Positions 16,990-27,101 are shown, counted from the first letter of the stretch. The stretch: 64,000 bases of DNA from Microvirga sp. (GCA_029266525.1 JAQSWQ010000001.1:57725-121724); one strand, 5' to 3'. Notes: generated by a model not told the origin, from the sequence alone. Numbers and translations: made by a program.

Positions 16990-17732
16990 CGCTCGGGCGG
17001 GCGTCCCGCAGCGATCATGTAGTTGACCGCGGTGTCGCGCGAGAGCGTCCACTGGTCGGTCAGCGGGTTGTAGACGACGCCGCGCCGGTCGATCACCTCG
17101 AGGCCGCCATCCTCCATCGTCTGCCCGAGCTCTTCGGGGGTGACGAACTTGTCCCATTGGTGGGTGCCGCGGGGCAGCCAGCCGAGCACGTATTCGGCCC
17201 CGACGATGGCGAGCGCGTAGGCGCGCAGCGTCCGGTTGATGGTCGCCATCACGAGAAGCGCGCCCGGGGCCACGGCGCGGCAGCAGGCGGACATGAACCC
17301 CGGCACGTCCGCGACATGCTCGACCACCTCCATGGCGAGCACGATCTCGAAGCTCTCGCCGCGCGCCGCGACCGCCTCGATCTCCTCCTCTCGGTATTCG
17401 ACCGCAAGCCCGGCCCGCTCGGCATGGAGCCGCGCCACCGCGATGTTCGCCGGACCGGGGTCGAGGCCGGTGACCTTCGCGCCGAGGCGGGCAAGCGGCT
17501 CGGAGAGGAGCCCCGCCCCGCAGCCGACATCCAGGATGCGCAAGCCCTCGAGCGGCCTGCCCGCCCGCTCGTCGCGGGAAAAGCGCCGGCAGGCCTGGTC
17601 GCGGATATATTGCAGCCGGACCGGGTTGAGCCGGTGCAGGGGCCGCATCGGCCCCTTCGGGTCCCACCAGTCGCGGGCGAGCCTGTCGAAGCGCGCGACC
17701 TCGGCCGGATCGACGGTGCTGGACGCGGTCAT
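16986..17732 (-). CDS. ubiG: Ubiquinone biosynthesis O-methyltransferase
   Basis: SAM-dependent methyltransferase of 248 residues that performs both O-methylations of ubiquinone synthesis. It shows the SAM motif ILDVGCGAGLLSEPLARLG (66-84), the start of the fold at FDRLARDWWDPKGPMRPLH (15-33), which is the UbiG signature, and VLAMEVVEHV in motif II. In many relatives lysC lies alongside; here arfB follows instead. Its start is 95 bases from the next upstream gene on the same strand. Confidence 0.95.
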   Translation of the reverse strand: MTASSTVDPAEVARFDRLARDWWDPKGPMRPLHRLNPVRLQYIRDQACRRFSRDERAGRPLEGLRILDVGCGAGLLSEPLARLGAKVTGLDPGPANIAVARLHAERAGLAVEYREEEIEAVAARGESFEIVLAMEVVEHVADVPGFMSACCRAVAPGALLVMATINRTLRAYALAIVGAEYVLGWLPRGTHQWDKFVTPEELGQTMEDGGLEVIDRRGVVYNPLTDQWTLSRDTAVNYMIAAGRPPER

Positions 17733-17826
17733 CGTGCCTTCCTGCCGGGAACGGCCGGTAACGGCAAGCCGCGCCTTCGGACACGCCGATCGCGGCCGTG
17801 GACCGACGCCCTCTGATGCTGGCGCC

Positions 17827-18597
17827 TTACGGCCCCGCCTTGCGCAGGATCAGGGTCGCGCCGACCTCGGGGTCGCGACGCCAATGGCCGTCGCGCTCGG
17901 AGATCAGCGTCACCTCGTGGCCGCGCCGGGCCATGAGGGTCAGACGGCCCCTCTCGTAGCGCCAGGTCAGCGGATCGAAGGTCCGCAAGCCCTGGTCCCG
18001 GCAGCCCTCGAGGAGGCGGGCCTCGTACAGGCCGCTGCCGCCGAGCGGGGTCGGCATCAGCGCCAGGCGGCAGACCTCGCGCTCGGTGTAGCGGTCGACC
18101 AGATAGGTCCCCGGCAGGCTCGCGGCCGGCGGCGCCTTCGCCGGATCGACCGGCGTCAGCTGCGGCACGCCGATCGGCGGCGCCGGAGCCGGCGGCGGCA
18201 GGGCGGCGAGCCGCGCCTCCTCCTCCCGTTCGAGCCGGTAGGTCTCGCCCGTACCGGTCGTCGCCACGAAGCGGTTGGCGCCGTTCGGCTTGAATTCGAG
18301 CGCCGCCTCGCCCATGGCGTCGACGAGGCGCAGCGCGCCGCGCTCGGGGATTGTCCAACCGCCCGCCTCGCGTAGCGCCGGGAGCGCCCTGCGGCAGCCG
18401 GCCGGGAAGCGCAGCGCGCGGCCGATCCCCGCCGCATCGAGCGAGAGGTTGATGCGGCATTTTCGGTGGCTGCCCTCGAGGACGATGTCCCAGGCGCCCG
18501 AGACCGCTGCCACGTCGGGCGGGGCCGGCGGCGAAGCGCCCGTCAGGAGGAGCGCCGCGAAAGCGCCGGCCGGCCTCAGGCGGCGCGCCCGGTCCAT
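17827..18597 (-). CDS. AprI/Inh-family-like secreted protein with two inhibitor-type repeats
   Basis: Protein of 256 residues with a signal segment (about 5-25). Two copies of a small beta-barrel-like unit are recognisable. The first runs from SGAWDIVLEGSHRKCRINLSL to about 115, the second from LPGTYLVDRYTEREVCRLAL to the end, joined by a Pro-rich linker. Each has the Trp/Tyr start and Cys-Arg pattern of the Inh metalloprotease-inhibitor / Omp19 fold; two conserved cysteines per unit suggest disulfides. Function as a protease inhibitor is possible but not shown. It overlaps the end of the upstream dehydrogenase gene by 22 bases. Confidence 0.65.
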   Translation of the reverse strand: MDRARRLRPAGAFAALLLTGASPPAPPDVAAVSGAWDIVLEGSHRKCRINLSLDAAGIGRALRFPAGCRRALPALREAGGWTIPERGALRLVDAMGEAALEFKPNGANRFVATTGTGETYRLEREEEARLAALPPPAPAPPIGVPQLTPVDPAKAPPAASLPGTYLVDRYTEREVCRLALMPTPLGGSGLYEARLLEGCRDQGLRTFDPLTWRYERGRLTLMARRGHEVTLISERDGHWRRDPEVGATLILRKAGP

Positions 18598-19544
18598 GGG
18601 GTTTCGGCCACGGGCGTAAGCGGTCCCCTGCCGGCGAACCACGAGGAGAGATTGTCGACGACCAGCTGGCCCATGGCGTTGCGCGTATGCACCGAGGCCG
18701 AGCCGACATGCGGCAGGAGCACGGCGTGCTCGATCTCGATCAGCTCCTTCGGCACGCGCGGCTCGTCCTCGAACACATCGAGCCCGGCCGTGAGGATCTC
18801 CTTGTTGCGCAGGGCCTCGATCAGCGCGCGCTCGTCGACGACGCTGCCGCGCCCGACATTGATCAGCACGCCGTCCGGCCCGAGCGCCCGCATCACCTCG
18901 GCATTGACCATGCCCTTGGTCTCAGTGCCGCCCGGTGCGACGCACATCAGGACGTCGGCATCCTTCGCCATCTCGACGAGGCTCGGATAGAAGCGGTAGG
19001 GCACGTCCTTCTGCGCGCTTCGGCCGTGATAGCCGATCTCGAGCCCGAACGCCTCGAGCCGCTTCGCCACCGCCTTGCCGATGCGGCCGAGCCCGAGGAT
19101 GCCGACCTTTCGGTCGCGCAGCGTCGCGGTGAGCGGATAGGGCTTCTCGAGCCATTTGCCGGCGCGCAAATAGCGGTCGACCTGCGGCAGCTGGCGGATC
19201 GTCGCGAGGAGGAGCCCGATCGCGAGGTCCGCGACCTCCTCGGTAAGCACGTCCGGCGTGTTGGTCACGATGATGCCGCGTCGCCCGGCCTCGGCCGCGT
19301 CGATGGTGTCGTAGCCGACGCCGAAATTGGCGATGATCTCGAGCTTCGGCAGCTTGTCCATCAGCGCACCGTCGACACGGTAGTGGCTTCCGGGCGCCAT
19401 GCCGCGGATCCTCGGCGCGTGCTCGCGAATGAAGGCTTCGCGGTCCGGCGCCTCCCAGGCCTTGAGCAGGTTGAACTCGCGCGCGATCCCTTCGAGGACG
19501 AGGGGCATCATCGGGCTCAGCATGAGCACGTCGACATTCTTCAA
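18576..19544 (-). CDS. 2-hydroxyacid dehydrogenase (glyoxylate/hydroxypyruvate reductase-like)
   Basis: NAD(P)H-dependent dehydrogenase of about 322 residues that interconverts 2-oxo and 2-hydroxy acids. It has the dinucleotide loop [16 protein letters not shown], the substrate-binding [10 protein letters not shown] (Arg), the DVFEDEP glutamate and the catalytic His in [13 protein letters not shown] start at 19544 is preferred: AGGAG lies 8 bases upstream and [14 protein letters not shown] is the expected N-terminus. ATG codons at 19583 and 19673 lack a good ribosome-binding site and add unconserved sequence. The branch resembles GhrB/HprA-type enzymes. Confidence 0.85.
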   Translation of the reverse strand: MKNVDVLMLSPMMPLVLEGIAREFNLLKAWEAPDREAFIREHAPRIRGMAPGSHYRVDGALMDKLPKLEIIANFGVGYDTIDAAEAGRRGIIVTNTPDVLTEEVADLAIGLLLATIRQLPQVDRYLRAGKWLEKPYPLTATLRDRKVGILGLGRIGKAVAKRLEAFGLEIGYHGRSAQKDVPYRFYPSLVEMAKDADVLMCVAPGGTETKGMVNAEVMRALGPDGVLINVGRGSVVDERALIEALRNKEILTAGLDVFEDEPRVPKELIEIEHAVLLPHVGSASVHTRNAMGQLVVDNLSSWFAGRGPLTPVAETPWTGRAA

Positions 19545-19696
19545 GGCTTCGATCTCCTGAGGTCGGCCGAGGGCGGCAGGCATCGCACGCCCTGCCGCTT
19601 GATCTTGGGGAAGGGGCCGCCGATGATGGCCGCCAATCCACAAGGCGGCAAGCCCGAAGCCCGGCGCCGCCACCGGGAACAGCTCAGGCGGTGATC

Positions 19697-20752
<1,056 letters not shown>

Positions 20753-20753
20753 C

Positions 20754-20772
20754 GGGGCGCGCGCCGCGCCCC
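20754..20772 (+). terminator. GC-rich hairpin after the ABC ATPase gene
   Basis: Perfect 8-bp stem GGGGCGCG / CGCGCCCC with a three-base loop, starting two bases after the stop codon. No T-run follows, so it is a weak candidate for a terminator or a 3'-end stabiliser. Confidence 0.4.
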
Positions 20773-20801
20773 GATCTTCGATCATCGGCCACAACAACCG
20801 C

Positions 20802-21680
20802 ATGAGAACCATCGGCTTCGTCGGGCTCGGCGCCATGGGGCTGCCGATGGCACAGCGCCTCGCCCGGCGCGACTACGCGGTGCGCGGCTTCGACCTCAAG
20901 CGGCCCGCGATGGACGCCCTTGCCGAGGCCGGCGGCGAGGCCGCGGCGAGCGCGAAGGAAGCCGTGCGCGGCGCCGACGCGCTTATCCTCATGGTGGTCA
21001 GCGCGGCTCAGGCGCGATCGGTGCTCGCCGAGGGCGGCGCGCTAACGGCGCTTGCGCCGGATGCGGTCGTGATCCTGATGGCGACCTGCGCGCCGGCGGA
21101 CGCCGCCGCGCTCGCCAGGGACGTCATCGCGACGGGGCGGCGCTTCGTCGACGCGCCGGTCTCGGGCGGCGTCAAAGGCGCGACCGGCGGCACGCTCACG
21201 ATCATGGCTGCGGCTGCGAAGCCGGTGTTCGAGGCGACGAAGCCCCTCCTGCAGGTGCTCGGCGACAAGCTCTTCCATGTCGGCGAGGAGCCGGGCCAGG
21301 GCGCGATGGTCAAGACGGTCAACCAGCTCCTCGCCGGCGTCCACATCGCCGCCGCCGCCGAGGCGTTCTCGCTTGCCGCCAGGGCCGGGCTCGACCCCGC
21401 CGTGCTGCTCGAGATCCTCTCCGGCTCGGCGGCCTCGAGCTGGATGCTGAAGGACCGCGGCCCGCGCATGCTCGATGAGCATGCGCCGGTCGCGAGCGCG
21501 GTCGACATCTTCGTCAAGGATCTCGGCCTCGTGCTCGACGCCGGCCGCTCTTCCAAGGCGGCGCTGCCGCTCGCCGCCGCCGCCCACCAGATGTTCCTCG
21601 CCGCGTCGGGCCTCGGCCACGGCGCCGCCGACGACAGCCAGGTGCTGCGGGCTTACGAGGCGCTGAGCAAATCCCGCTAA
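20802..21680 (+). CDS. 3-hydroxyisobutyrate dehydrogenase family NAD(P)-dependent oxidoreductase
   Basis: Beta-hydroxyacid dehydrogenase of 292 residues. It has the N-terminal cofactor loop GFVGLGAMGLPMAQRL (5-20), the substrate-binding DAPVSGGVKGATGGTL (near 117-132) and the catalytic-lysine helix GAMVKTVNQLLAG. These signatures cover 3-hydroxyisobutyrate, tartronate-semialdehyde and L-threonate dehydrogenases; the exact substrate cannot be fixed. The gene stands alone, followed by an intergenic palindrome that reaches into the convergent transporter gene. Confidence 0.88.
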   Translation: MRTIGFVGLGAMGLPMAQRLARRDYAVRGFDLKRPAMDALAEAGGEAAASAKEAVRGADALILMVVSAAQARSVLAEGGALTALAPDAVVILMATCAPADAAALARDVIATGRRFVDAPVSGGVKGATGGTLTIMAAAAKPVFEATKPLLQVLGDKLFHVGEEPGQGAMVKTVNQLLAGVHIAAAAEAFSLAARAGLDPAVLLEILSGSAASSWMLKDRGPRMLDEHAPVASAVDIFVKDLGLVLDAGRSSKAALPLAAAAHQMFLAASGLGHGAADDSQVLRAYEALSKSR

Positions 21681-21689
21681 TTTTCCACT

Positions 21690-21728
21690 CTCCTCATGCT
21701 GAGGCGGCTCGCGCCTCAGGATGAGGAG
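21690..21728. repeat. Intergenic palindromic repeat, copy 1
   Basis: CTCCTCATGCTGAGGCG (21690-21706) pairs with CGCCTCAGGATGAGGAG (21712-21728) with one mismatch and a five-base loop. The same arms recur at 40635-40750. It is located between convergent genes and supplies the stop codon and last three codons of the transporter gene on the minus strand. I recall similar elements as abundant in Hyphomicrobiales genomes. Confidence 0.75.
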
Positions 21729-22666
21729 GGCTGTGTGGCTTGGCCGCCCGTGGCTCTTCGCGCCTCCGCGCTCCGCACCCGTTCGCGATAAAGGAGGTAG
21801 AGCCCGGACGCGATGACCACCGCCGCGCCGATCAGGGTCCAGCGGTCGGGCAGGTCGCCGAAGATCGCGTAGCCGAGCGCCAGCATCCAGACGATCTGCG
21901 TGTAGATGAAGGGCGCGAGCAGCGGCGCCGGCGCGCGGGCATGCGCCAGGATCAGCAGCCAGTGCCCGAGTGCGCCGAAGGCGCCCATCAGCAGCATCAC
22001 CCCCCAGACCAGGGGCGACGGCGGAGTGGTCCAGATCGCCGGCAAGGCGGGGGTCATGAGCACGACCCCGGCGATGCCGGAATAGAACATCGTGGTGGCA
22101 GAGGAATCATGCGCCGCAAGCACGCGCGTCGAGATGCCGTAGAGCGCGTAGCAGACCGCCGCGATCACGCACAGAAGCGCCGCCGGGTGCATGCCGCCGA
22201 GCCCCGGCCGGGTGATGATCAGCACGCCGACGAAGCCGACGCCGATCGCCGCGAGCCGCCGCGGCCCGACCCGCTCGCCGAGCATCGGCCCCGCGAGCAG
22301 CGCCACGATGAAGGGGGTGGCGAACATGATCGAGACGGTCTCGGTGAGCTGCAGGTACTGCAGCGCGATGAAGTTGAGGATGGTCGAGACGAGCACCAGA
22401 GCCGAGCGCCCGGCCTGGAGCCAGGGCCGGCGCGTGCGGAGCAGGCCCGGCACGGTCCAGGGATTGATCAGCACCGAGACCACCAGCACGCTCGCCATGT
22501 AGCGCGCCCAGGTCGTCATGAGCGGATCGAGCGAGCGGTTGAGCCACTTGGCGCAGACGTCGATGCCCGAGAAGCACACGACGGCGCCGCACATCAGAGC
22601 GATGCCGACAAGCCGGTCGCGCCGCTCCATCTGCGCCTTGAGCTGAGGTCTCGGGCCCGCGTCCAT
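21716..22666 (-). CDS. DMT superfamily transporter (EamA domains)
   Basis: Integral membrane protein of about 316 residues with ten predicted helices arranged as two EamA repeats. The first begins at DRLVGIALMCGAVVCFSGID, the second near HPAALLCVIAAVCYALYGI. Such proteins export amino acids, nucleotides or other small metabolites by exchange with protons; the substrate is not predictable. Starts at 22666 or 22630 are both possible; neither has a strong ribosome-binding site. The last codons and the stop lie inside a repeat element, so its C-terminus has been shaped by that repeat. Confidence 0.87.
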   Translation of the reverse strand: MDAGPRPQLKAQMERRDRLVGIALMCGAVVCFSGIDVCAKWLNRSLDPLMTTWARYMASVLVVSVLINPWTVPGLLRTRRPWLQAGRSALVLVSTILNFIALQYLQLTETVSIMFATPFIVALLAGPMLGERVGPRRLAAIGVGFVGVLIITRPGLGGMHPAALLCVIAAVCYALYGISTRVLAAHDSSATTMFYSGIAGVVLMTPALPAIWTTPPSPLVWGVMLLMGAFGALGHWLLILAHARAPAPLLAPFIYTQIVWMLALGYAIFGDLPDRWTLIGAAVVIASGLYLLYRERVRSAEARRATGGQATQPSSS

Positions 22667-22831
22667 TCCGCCAAGCTTTTCGGGAGTTTCGGCGGGGACC
22701 TTACGGAAGCGCCGCCGGCCGCGCGACCCTTCGCGCCGCACGACGCGCTTGCGCGACGTGCGGGGCTCGGCGCACGACGAAGGCGCCTGCTACCCCGTTC
22801 GGTGATCGGCGGCTTCGCCGTGGCGGCCTGC

Positions 22832-23386
22832 TCAATCGAGAGGCAGGAGCGACATCTCCATGCCGTCGAGGCGTGCCTGCACGGAACGACCGCGTAAGCT
22901 TTGGTCGATGTTCTCCGCGAGGCGATACATTCCGGCGATCGACAGGAGCTCGGCCTGGAAGCCGCGGCAGAAGATGCGGGCCGTGCGGTCTCCGCCCGCG
23001 CCCGCGAGCGCGCGGCCCCGCAGCGTGCCGTAGACGTGGATCGAGCCGCCGGCGACGATCTCCGCGCCCGATCCGACGGCTCCGATCACGACGACGTCGC
23101 CGCCGGGAAAATCGATGACTTGGCCCGAGCGCACCGCCTCCTCGACGAAGAGGCACGGAACAGGGGCCTTGGGGACTCGATGGAGGGCCGGCTCGGCGGC
23201 CGCGTCAGCCGAGATCTGGTCCGGCGCGGACTGAGACGCGAGCTTCTTTTGGGCTTCGAGCTCCGAGACGAAGGCGACGAGCTCGCCCTTGCACAAGGTG
23301 CTGAGGTTCGGGGATCGCGTCGTCCGGCCCGTGCGTCGCCGGCTCGAGCGACGGCTGCGCTTCATGCTCTGTTGCACCGTTCGCAC
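22832..23386 (-). CDS. minC: Septum site-determining protein MinC, C-terminal domain with atypical N-terminus
   Basis: From about residue 75 onward the protein reads as a complete MinC C-terminal beta-helix domain ([48 protein letters not shown]), which binds MinD and FtsZ. The N-terminal FtsZ-inhibiting domain of about 100 residues is missing. In its place are some 55 residues, very rich in Arg and Ser ([17 protein letters not shown]), and a short helix. Total length is 184 against the usual 230 or so. A stop codon lies 12 codons above the GTG start used here; an ATG at 23365 is an alternative. No minD or minE is nearby. Confidence 0.75.
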   Translation of the reverse strand: MRTVQQSMKRSRRSSRRRTGRTTRSPNLSTLCKGELVAFVSELEAQKKLASQSAPDQISADAAAEPALHRVPKAPVPCLFVEEAVRSGQVIDFPGGDVVVIGAVGSGAEIVAGGSIHVYGTLRGRALAGAGGDRTARIFCRGFQAELLSIAGMYRLAENIDQSLRGRSVQARLDGMEMSLLPLD

Positions 23387-23408
23387 CTGTTTGACCCGGC
23401 CGACTTTG

Positions 23409-23429
23409 GTGTCACATGGTTAATGACAC
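23409..23429. promoter_or_regulatory. Inverted repeat upstream of chrB-chrA
   Basis: GTGTCA (23409-23414) and TGACAC (23424-23429) form a perfect 6-bp inverted repeat with a nine-base AT-richer spacer. It lies in the divergent region between minC and the chromate genes, about 140 bases before the chrB start. It is a plausible operator for a dimeric regulator; ChrB-type proteins themselves are known chromate-responsive regulators. Confidence 0.35.
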
Positions 23430-23565
23430 GTTACGGGCACGAGCCCGGTCGTGTGTTGCGCGCCGGGCCCGTTGCGCCTAACCTCCGCGCCATGGGGCCT
23501 GCGATCTCCCCACGAGGCGACACGCCCAAGCATCGCGTCCTTCACTCCAACCGAGGACGCACGCC

Positions 23566-24423
23566 ATGTCGTCGCCCAACATCATCTCGCCTGAGAAGCT
23601 CGCGCGCCTGATCGGCCGGCCGGATTGCCCGGCGCTCATCGACGTCTGCACCGAGGAGGACTTCTCGCTCGACCCGCGCCTCATCCCGGGCGCGGTGCGC
23701 CGCTCGCACCGCGAGGTCGCCGAGTGGGCGCCGCACTTCGCCGGCCGCTCCGCCATCGTGATCTGCCAAAAGGGGCTGAAGCTCAGCCAGGGGGTCGCTG
23801 CCTGGCTCAGGCATGCCGGCGTGCCGGCCGATTCGCTTGATGGCGGCGCGCTCGGCTGGGCGAATGCGGGTCTCCCGATGGTGCCCGTGGCGAAGCTGCC
23901 GCCGCGCGACGCCAAGGGCCGCACGCTCTGGGTCACGCGTTCGCGGCCGAAGGTCGACCGGATTGCCTGCCCCTGGCTGATCCGCCGTTTCGTCGATCCG
24001 AACGCCGTGTTCCTGTTCGTCGCGCCGTCCGAGGTGATGGGCGTCGCCGAGCGCTTCGGCGCAACGCCCTTCGACATCGAGGGGGAGGCCGTGTTCTGGA
24101 GCCACCGCGGCGAGAAATGCACCTTCGATGTCATGGTCGAGGAGTTCGGCCTTGCGACCGAGCCGCTCTCGCGCCTCGCCCGGATCGTGCGCGGCGCCGA
24201 TACCGCCCGGCTCGACCTCGAGCCGGAAGCCGCTGGGCTGCTCGCCGCCTCGCTCGGCCTGTCGCGCATGCACTCGGACGACCTCGTCCAGCTCGAGGCC
24301 GGCATGGCGCTCTACGACGCCTTCTACCGCTGGTGCCGGGACGCCACCGACGAGACCCATAACTGGCCGGCAAAGCCCGCGAAGGCATCGGCGCGGCCGC
24401 GGCCCGAAAGCGTTCCGGCATGA
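23566..24423 (+). CDS. chrB: Chromate resistance protein ChrB with N-terminal rhodanese domain
   Basis: Protein of 285 residues with two parts. Residues 5-105 are a rhodanese-like domain (ISPEKLARLIGRPDCPALIDV...) with the active-site loop VICQKGLKLSQG, whose cysteine is in the position of the persulfide cysteine. Residues 120-270 are the ChrB C-terminal domain (WVTRSRPKVDRIACPWLIRRFVDP...), found in chromate-sensing proteins that control chrA. The stop overlaps the chrA start (ATGA), so the two are co-expressed. Whether this form is regulator, enzyme or both is not clear. Confidence 0.88.
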   Translation: MSSPNIISPEKLARLIGRPDCPALIDVCTEEDFSLDPRLIPGAVRRSHREVAEWAPHFAGRSAIVICQKGLKLSQGVAAWLRHAGVPADSLDGGALGWANAGLPMVPVAKLPPRDAKGRTLWVTRSRPKVDRIACPWLIRRFVDPNAVFLFVAPSEVMGVAERFGATPFDIEGEAVFWSHRGEKCTFDVMVEEFGLATEPLSRLARIVRGADTARLDLEPEAAGLLAASLGLSRMHSDDLVQLEAGMALYDAFYRWCRDATDETHNWPAKPAKASARPRPESVPA

Positions 24424-25856
24424 GCCACGGCCCTTCGGCCGTGCCGGAAGCCGTGCCCGCCGGCGCGGTTTCCAGCTCGGGCACGCCCGCGCACGGCGTC
24501 TCCTTTGCGGAGGCGGTGCGCGTGTGGGCACGGGTCGCGGCGCTGTCCTTCGGCGGCCCGGCCGGCCAGATCGCCGTGATGCACCGCATTCTTGTCGAGG
24601 AGAAGCGCTGGATCGGAGAGAACCGGTTCCTGCATGCCCTGAACTACTGCATGCTGCTGCCCGGTCCCGAGGCGCAGCAGCTCGCGGTCTATATCGGCTG
24701 GCTCCTGCACAAGACAAAGGGCGGGCTCGTCGCCGGCGGCTTGTTCGTGCTGCCCGGGCTCGTCGCGATCATGATCCTCAGCCTGATCTATGCCGCCTGG
24801 GGCAAGGTCGGGATCGTGGCGGCGCTGTTCTTCGGGCTCAAGGCGGCGGTGCTCGCCGTGGTGCTGCAGGCGGTGGTGCGGGTCGGCTCGAAGGCCTTGA
24901 AGAACCGCGTGATGATCGGGATCGCGGCGGCGGCTTTCGTCGCGATCTTCTTCTTGCAAGTGCCGTTCCCGCTGATCGTTCTTGCAGCCGGGCTCATCGG
25001 CTTTTTCGGCGGGCGGGCCGGCCATCCCGCCTTCCTGGTGGGCGGCGGCCACGGACCGAGCGGCGGCAAGACCCTGGCGGATGCCGATTCGGCGCTCGGC
25101 GAAACGATCCCGGCCCATGCCCGCCCAAGCACGGCCTGGTCGCTGCGGATCGGCGCGGTCTTTCTCGCGCTCTGGCTCGTGCCGGTCGCGGCGCTGCTCC
25201 TCGTCGCCGGCCCCGGCCATGTGTTCAGCGACATCGCCGTGTTCTTCTCCAAGATGGCGATCGTGACCTTCGGCGGCGCCTATGCGGTCCTCGCCTATGT
25301 GGCCCAGGAAGCGGTCGAGACCTACCGCTGGCTCGAACCGGGCGAGATGCTCGACGGGCTCGGCATGGCCGAGACCACACCCGGCCCGCTGATCATGGTG
25401 ACGCAGTTCGTCGGCTTCATGGGGGCGTTCCGTGCGCCCGGCGCGATGAACCCCTATCTCGCCGGCAGCCTCGGCGGGCTGCTCACCACCTGGGTGACCT
25501 TCACGCCCTGCTTCCTGTGGATCTTCCTCGGCGCGCCTTATGTCGAGCGGCTGCGCGACAACCGGGCGCTCTCGGCGGCGCTCGCCGCGATCACCGCGGC
25601 GGTTGTCGGCGTAATCCTCAACCTCGCGGTCTGGTTCGGCCTGCACGTGCTGTTCCGCGAGGTGCGGGAGCTGCGCTGGCTCGGCGGGCTCGGGCTCGAC
25701 GTGCCGGTGTGGTCGTCGGTGAACGCCGCATCGCTGGTGCTGACGATCGCGGCCGTGGTGGCGATGTTCCGGTTCAAGATCGGCATGATCCCGGTTCTTG
25801 CGGCCTGCTCCGCGGCGGGCGTGCTCTATTACCTCGTCACCGGCGCGTCGGCCTGA
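24420..25856 (+). CDS. chrA: Chromate efflux transporter
   Basis: Inner-membrane transporter of 478 residues with two homologous halves of about six helices each. Each half carries the CHR signature, the first as ALSFGGPAGQIAVMHR near residue 41 and the second as VTFGGAYAVLAYV near 282. GMAETTPGPLIMVTQFVGF is also typical. It exports chromate using the membrane potential and confers resistance. Length matches long-chain bidomain ChrA. It is translationally coupled to chrB. Confidence 0.95.
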   Translation: MSHGPSAVPEAVPAGAVSSSGTPAHGVSFAEAVRVWARVAALSFGGPAGQIAVMHRILVEEKRWIGENRFLHALNYCMLLPGPEAQQLAVYIGWLLHKTKGGLVAGGLFVLPGLVAIMILSLIYAAWGKVGIVAALFFGLKAAVLAVVLQAVVRVGSKALKNRVMIGIAAAAFVAIFFLQVPFPLIVLAAGLIGFFGGRAGHPAFLVGGGHGPSGGKTLADADSALGETIPAHARPSTAWSLRIGAVFLALWLVPVAALLLVAGPGHVFSDIAVFFSKMAIVTFGGAYAVLAYVAQEAVETYRWLEPGEMLDGLGMAETTPGPLIMVTQFVGFMGAFRAPGAMNPYLAGSLGGLLTTWVTFTPCFLWIFLGAPYVERLRDNRALSAALAAITAAVVGVILNLAVWFGLHVLFREVRELRWLGGLGLDVPVWSSVNAASLVLTIAAVVAMFRFKIGMIPVLAACSAAGVLYYLVTGASA

Positions 25857-26021
25857 CCGAAGCGGGCGGCGGATCGTCGTCAAGGAGGTGAGCGAGCTCG
25901 GTGGGCATGGCGGGGCTCCTTCCAGGCGCATGGAGCCATGCCGCAGGCCGGCTGGATGCGCGCCGCCGCACGTTTCGGGAACGAACCGCCGAGCCTCCGG
26001 ATTTCAGACTGCGGAGGAGCC

Positions 26022-27101
26022 ATGGCGCGCGCACGGGCTAAGGCAGAGAAAAAATGGGACCTTGCCTCCCTGCCGGTGCCGGTCGGCACGCCTCCCATGG
26101 AGGCGAAGCTCGTCGACGCGCTTCCGCGCGAGCCCGGCTGGCAGTTCGAGCCGAAATGGGACGGCTTCCGCTGCCTCGCCTTCCGCGCCGGCGACGGGGT
26201 CGAGTTGAGGGCCAAGTCCGGCAAGCCGCTTGCGCGCTATTTCCCCGAGGTGGTCGCGATGCTGCAGGAGCTCGCGCCCGATCCCTTCGTCATCGACGGC
26301 GAGCTCGCGATACCGGACGGCGACACGCTGTCCTTCGACGCCCTCCAGCTGCGCCTGCACCCGGCCGAGAGCCGCATTCGCAAGCTCTCGCAGGAGACGC
26401 CGGCGCTCTTCATCCTCTTCGATTGCCTGATGACGCCTGAAGCCCGCCCGCTCCTCGACGAGCCGCTGACCGCGCGCCGCGCCGCGCTGGAGGCATTCTT
26501 CGCGAGCCTCGACGATTCCAGGGACCTGCGCCTGTCCCCCTATACGCGCAAGGCCGCCGAGGCGCAGAGATGGCTCGACAAGGCGGGCGGCTCGCTCGAC
26601 GGCGTGATCGCCAAGCGCGTCGACGGGCCCTACGTCAGCGGCGAGCGCGCCATGCTGAAGGTCAAGCGCCTGCGGAGCGCCGATTGCGTGGTCGGCGGCT
26701 TCCGCTACGCCACGAACACCGACCTGGTCGGCTCGCTGCTGCTCGGCCTCTACAACGAGGAGGGCAAGCTCGATCACGTCGGCTTCACCTCGACGATCTC
26801 GACCGCCGAGCGGCCGGCGCTGACCAAGCGGCTCGAGAAGCTCAAGGGCGGCGAGGGCTTCACCGGCGACGCGCCCGGCGGCCCGAGCCGATGGTCGACC
26901 GAACGCTCGACCGAATGGGTGCCGCTCGACCCTAAGCTCGTCGTCGAGGTCCGCTACGACCATGTCACCGGCGGCCGCTTCCGTCACGGCACCAAGCTCC
27001 TGCGCTGGCGGCCAGACAAGGCGCCGCGGCAATGCACCTTCGAGCAGATGCAGGAGGAGGCGCGGCCGGGTAAGCTCGTCGCGGCGATCATGGGGGCTTG
27101 A
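26022..27101 (+). CDS. ATP-dependent DNA ligase (LigC/LigD-ligase type)
   Basis: DNA ligase of 359 residues. The adenylated lysine is Lys45 in EPKWDGFR (K-x-D-G), followed by the nucleotidyltransferase motifs FVIDGELAIP and LDGVIAKRVDGPYVSGERAMLKVK, and a C-terminal OB-fold domain (from about 235) with VEVRYDHVTGGRFRH. The ATG at 26022 has GGAGGAG just upstream. This is the ligase part of bacterial non-homologous end joining as a separate polypeptide. It is followed without a gap by the polymerase gene. Confidence 0.9.
   Translation: MARARAKAEKKWDLASLPVPVGTPPMEAKLVDALPREPGWQFEPKWDGFRCLAFRAGDGVELRAKSGKPLARYFPEVVAMLQELAPDPFVIDGELAIPDGDTLSFDALQLRLHPAESRIRKLSQETPALFILFDCLMTPEARPLLDEPLTARRAALEAFFASLDDSRDLRLSPYTRKAAEAQRWLDKAGGSLDGVIAKRVDGPYVSGERAMLKVKRLRSADCVVGGFRYATNTDLVGSLLLGLYNEEGKLDHVGFTSTISTAERPALTKRLEKLKGGEGFTGDAPGGPSRWSTERSTEWVPLDPKLVVEVRYDHVTGGRFRHGTKLLRWRPDKAPRQCTFEQMQEEARPGKLVAAIMGA

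Noticed and set aside
25870..25960. Imperfect hairpin (GGCATGG ... CCATGCC) after chrA as a terminator
   Set aside because: Arms are interrupted and no T-run follows; too weak to list.
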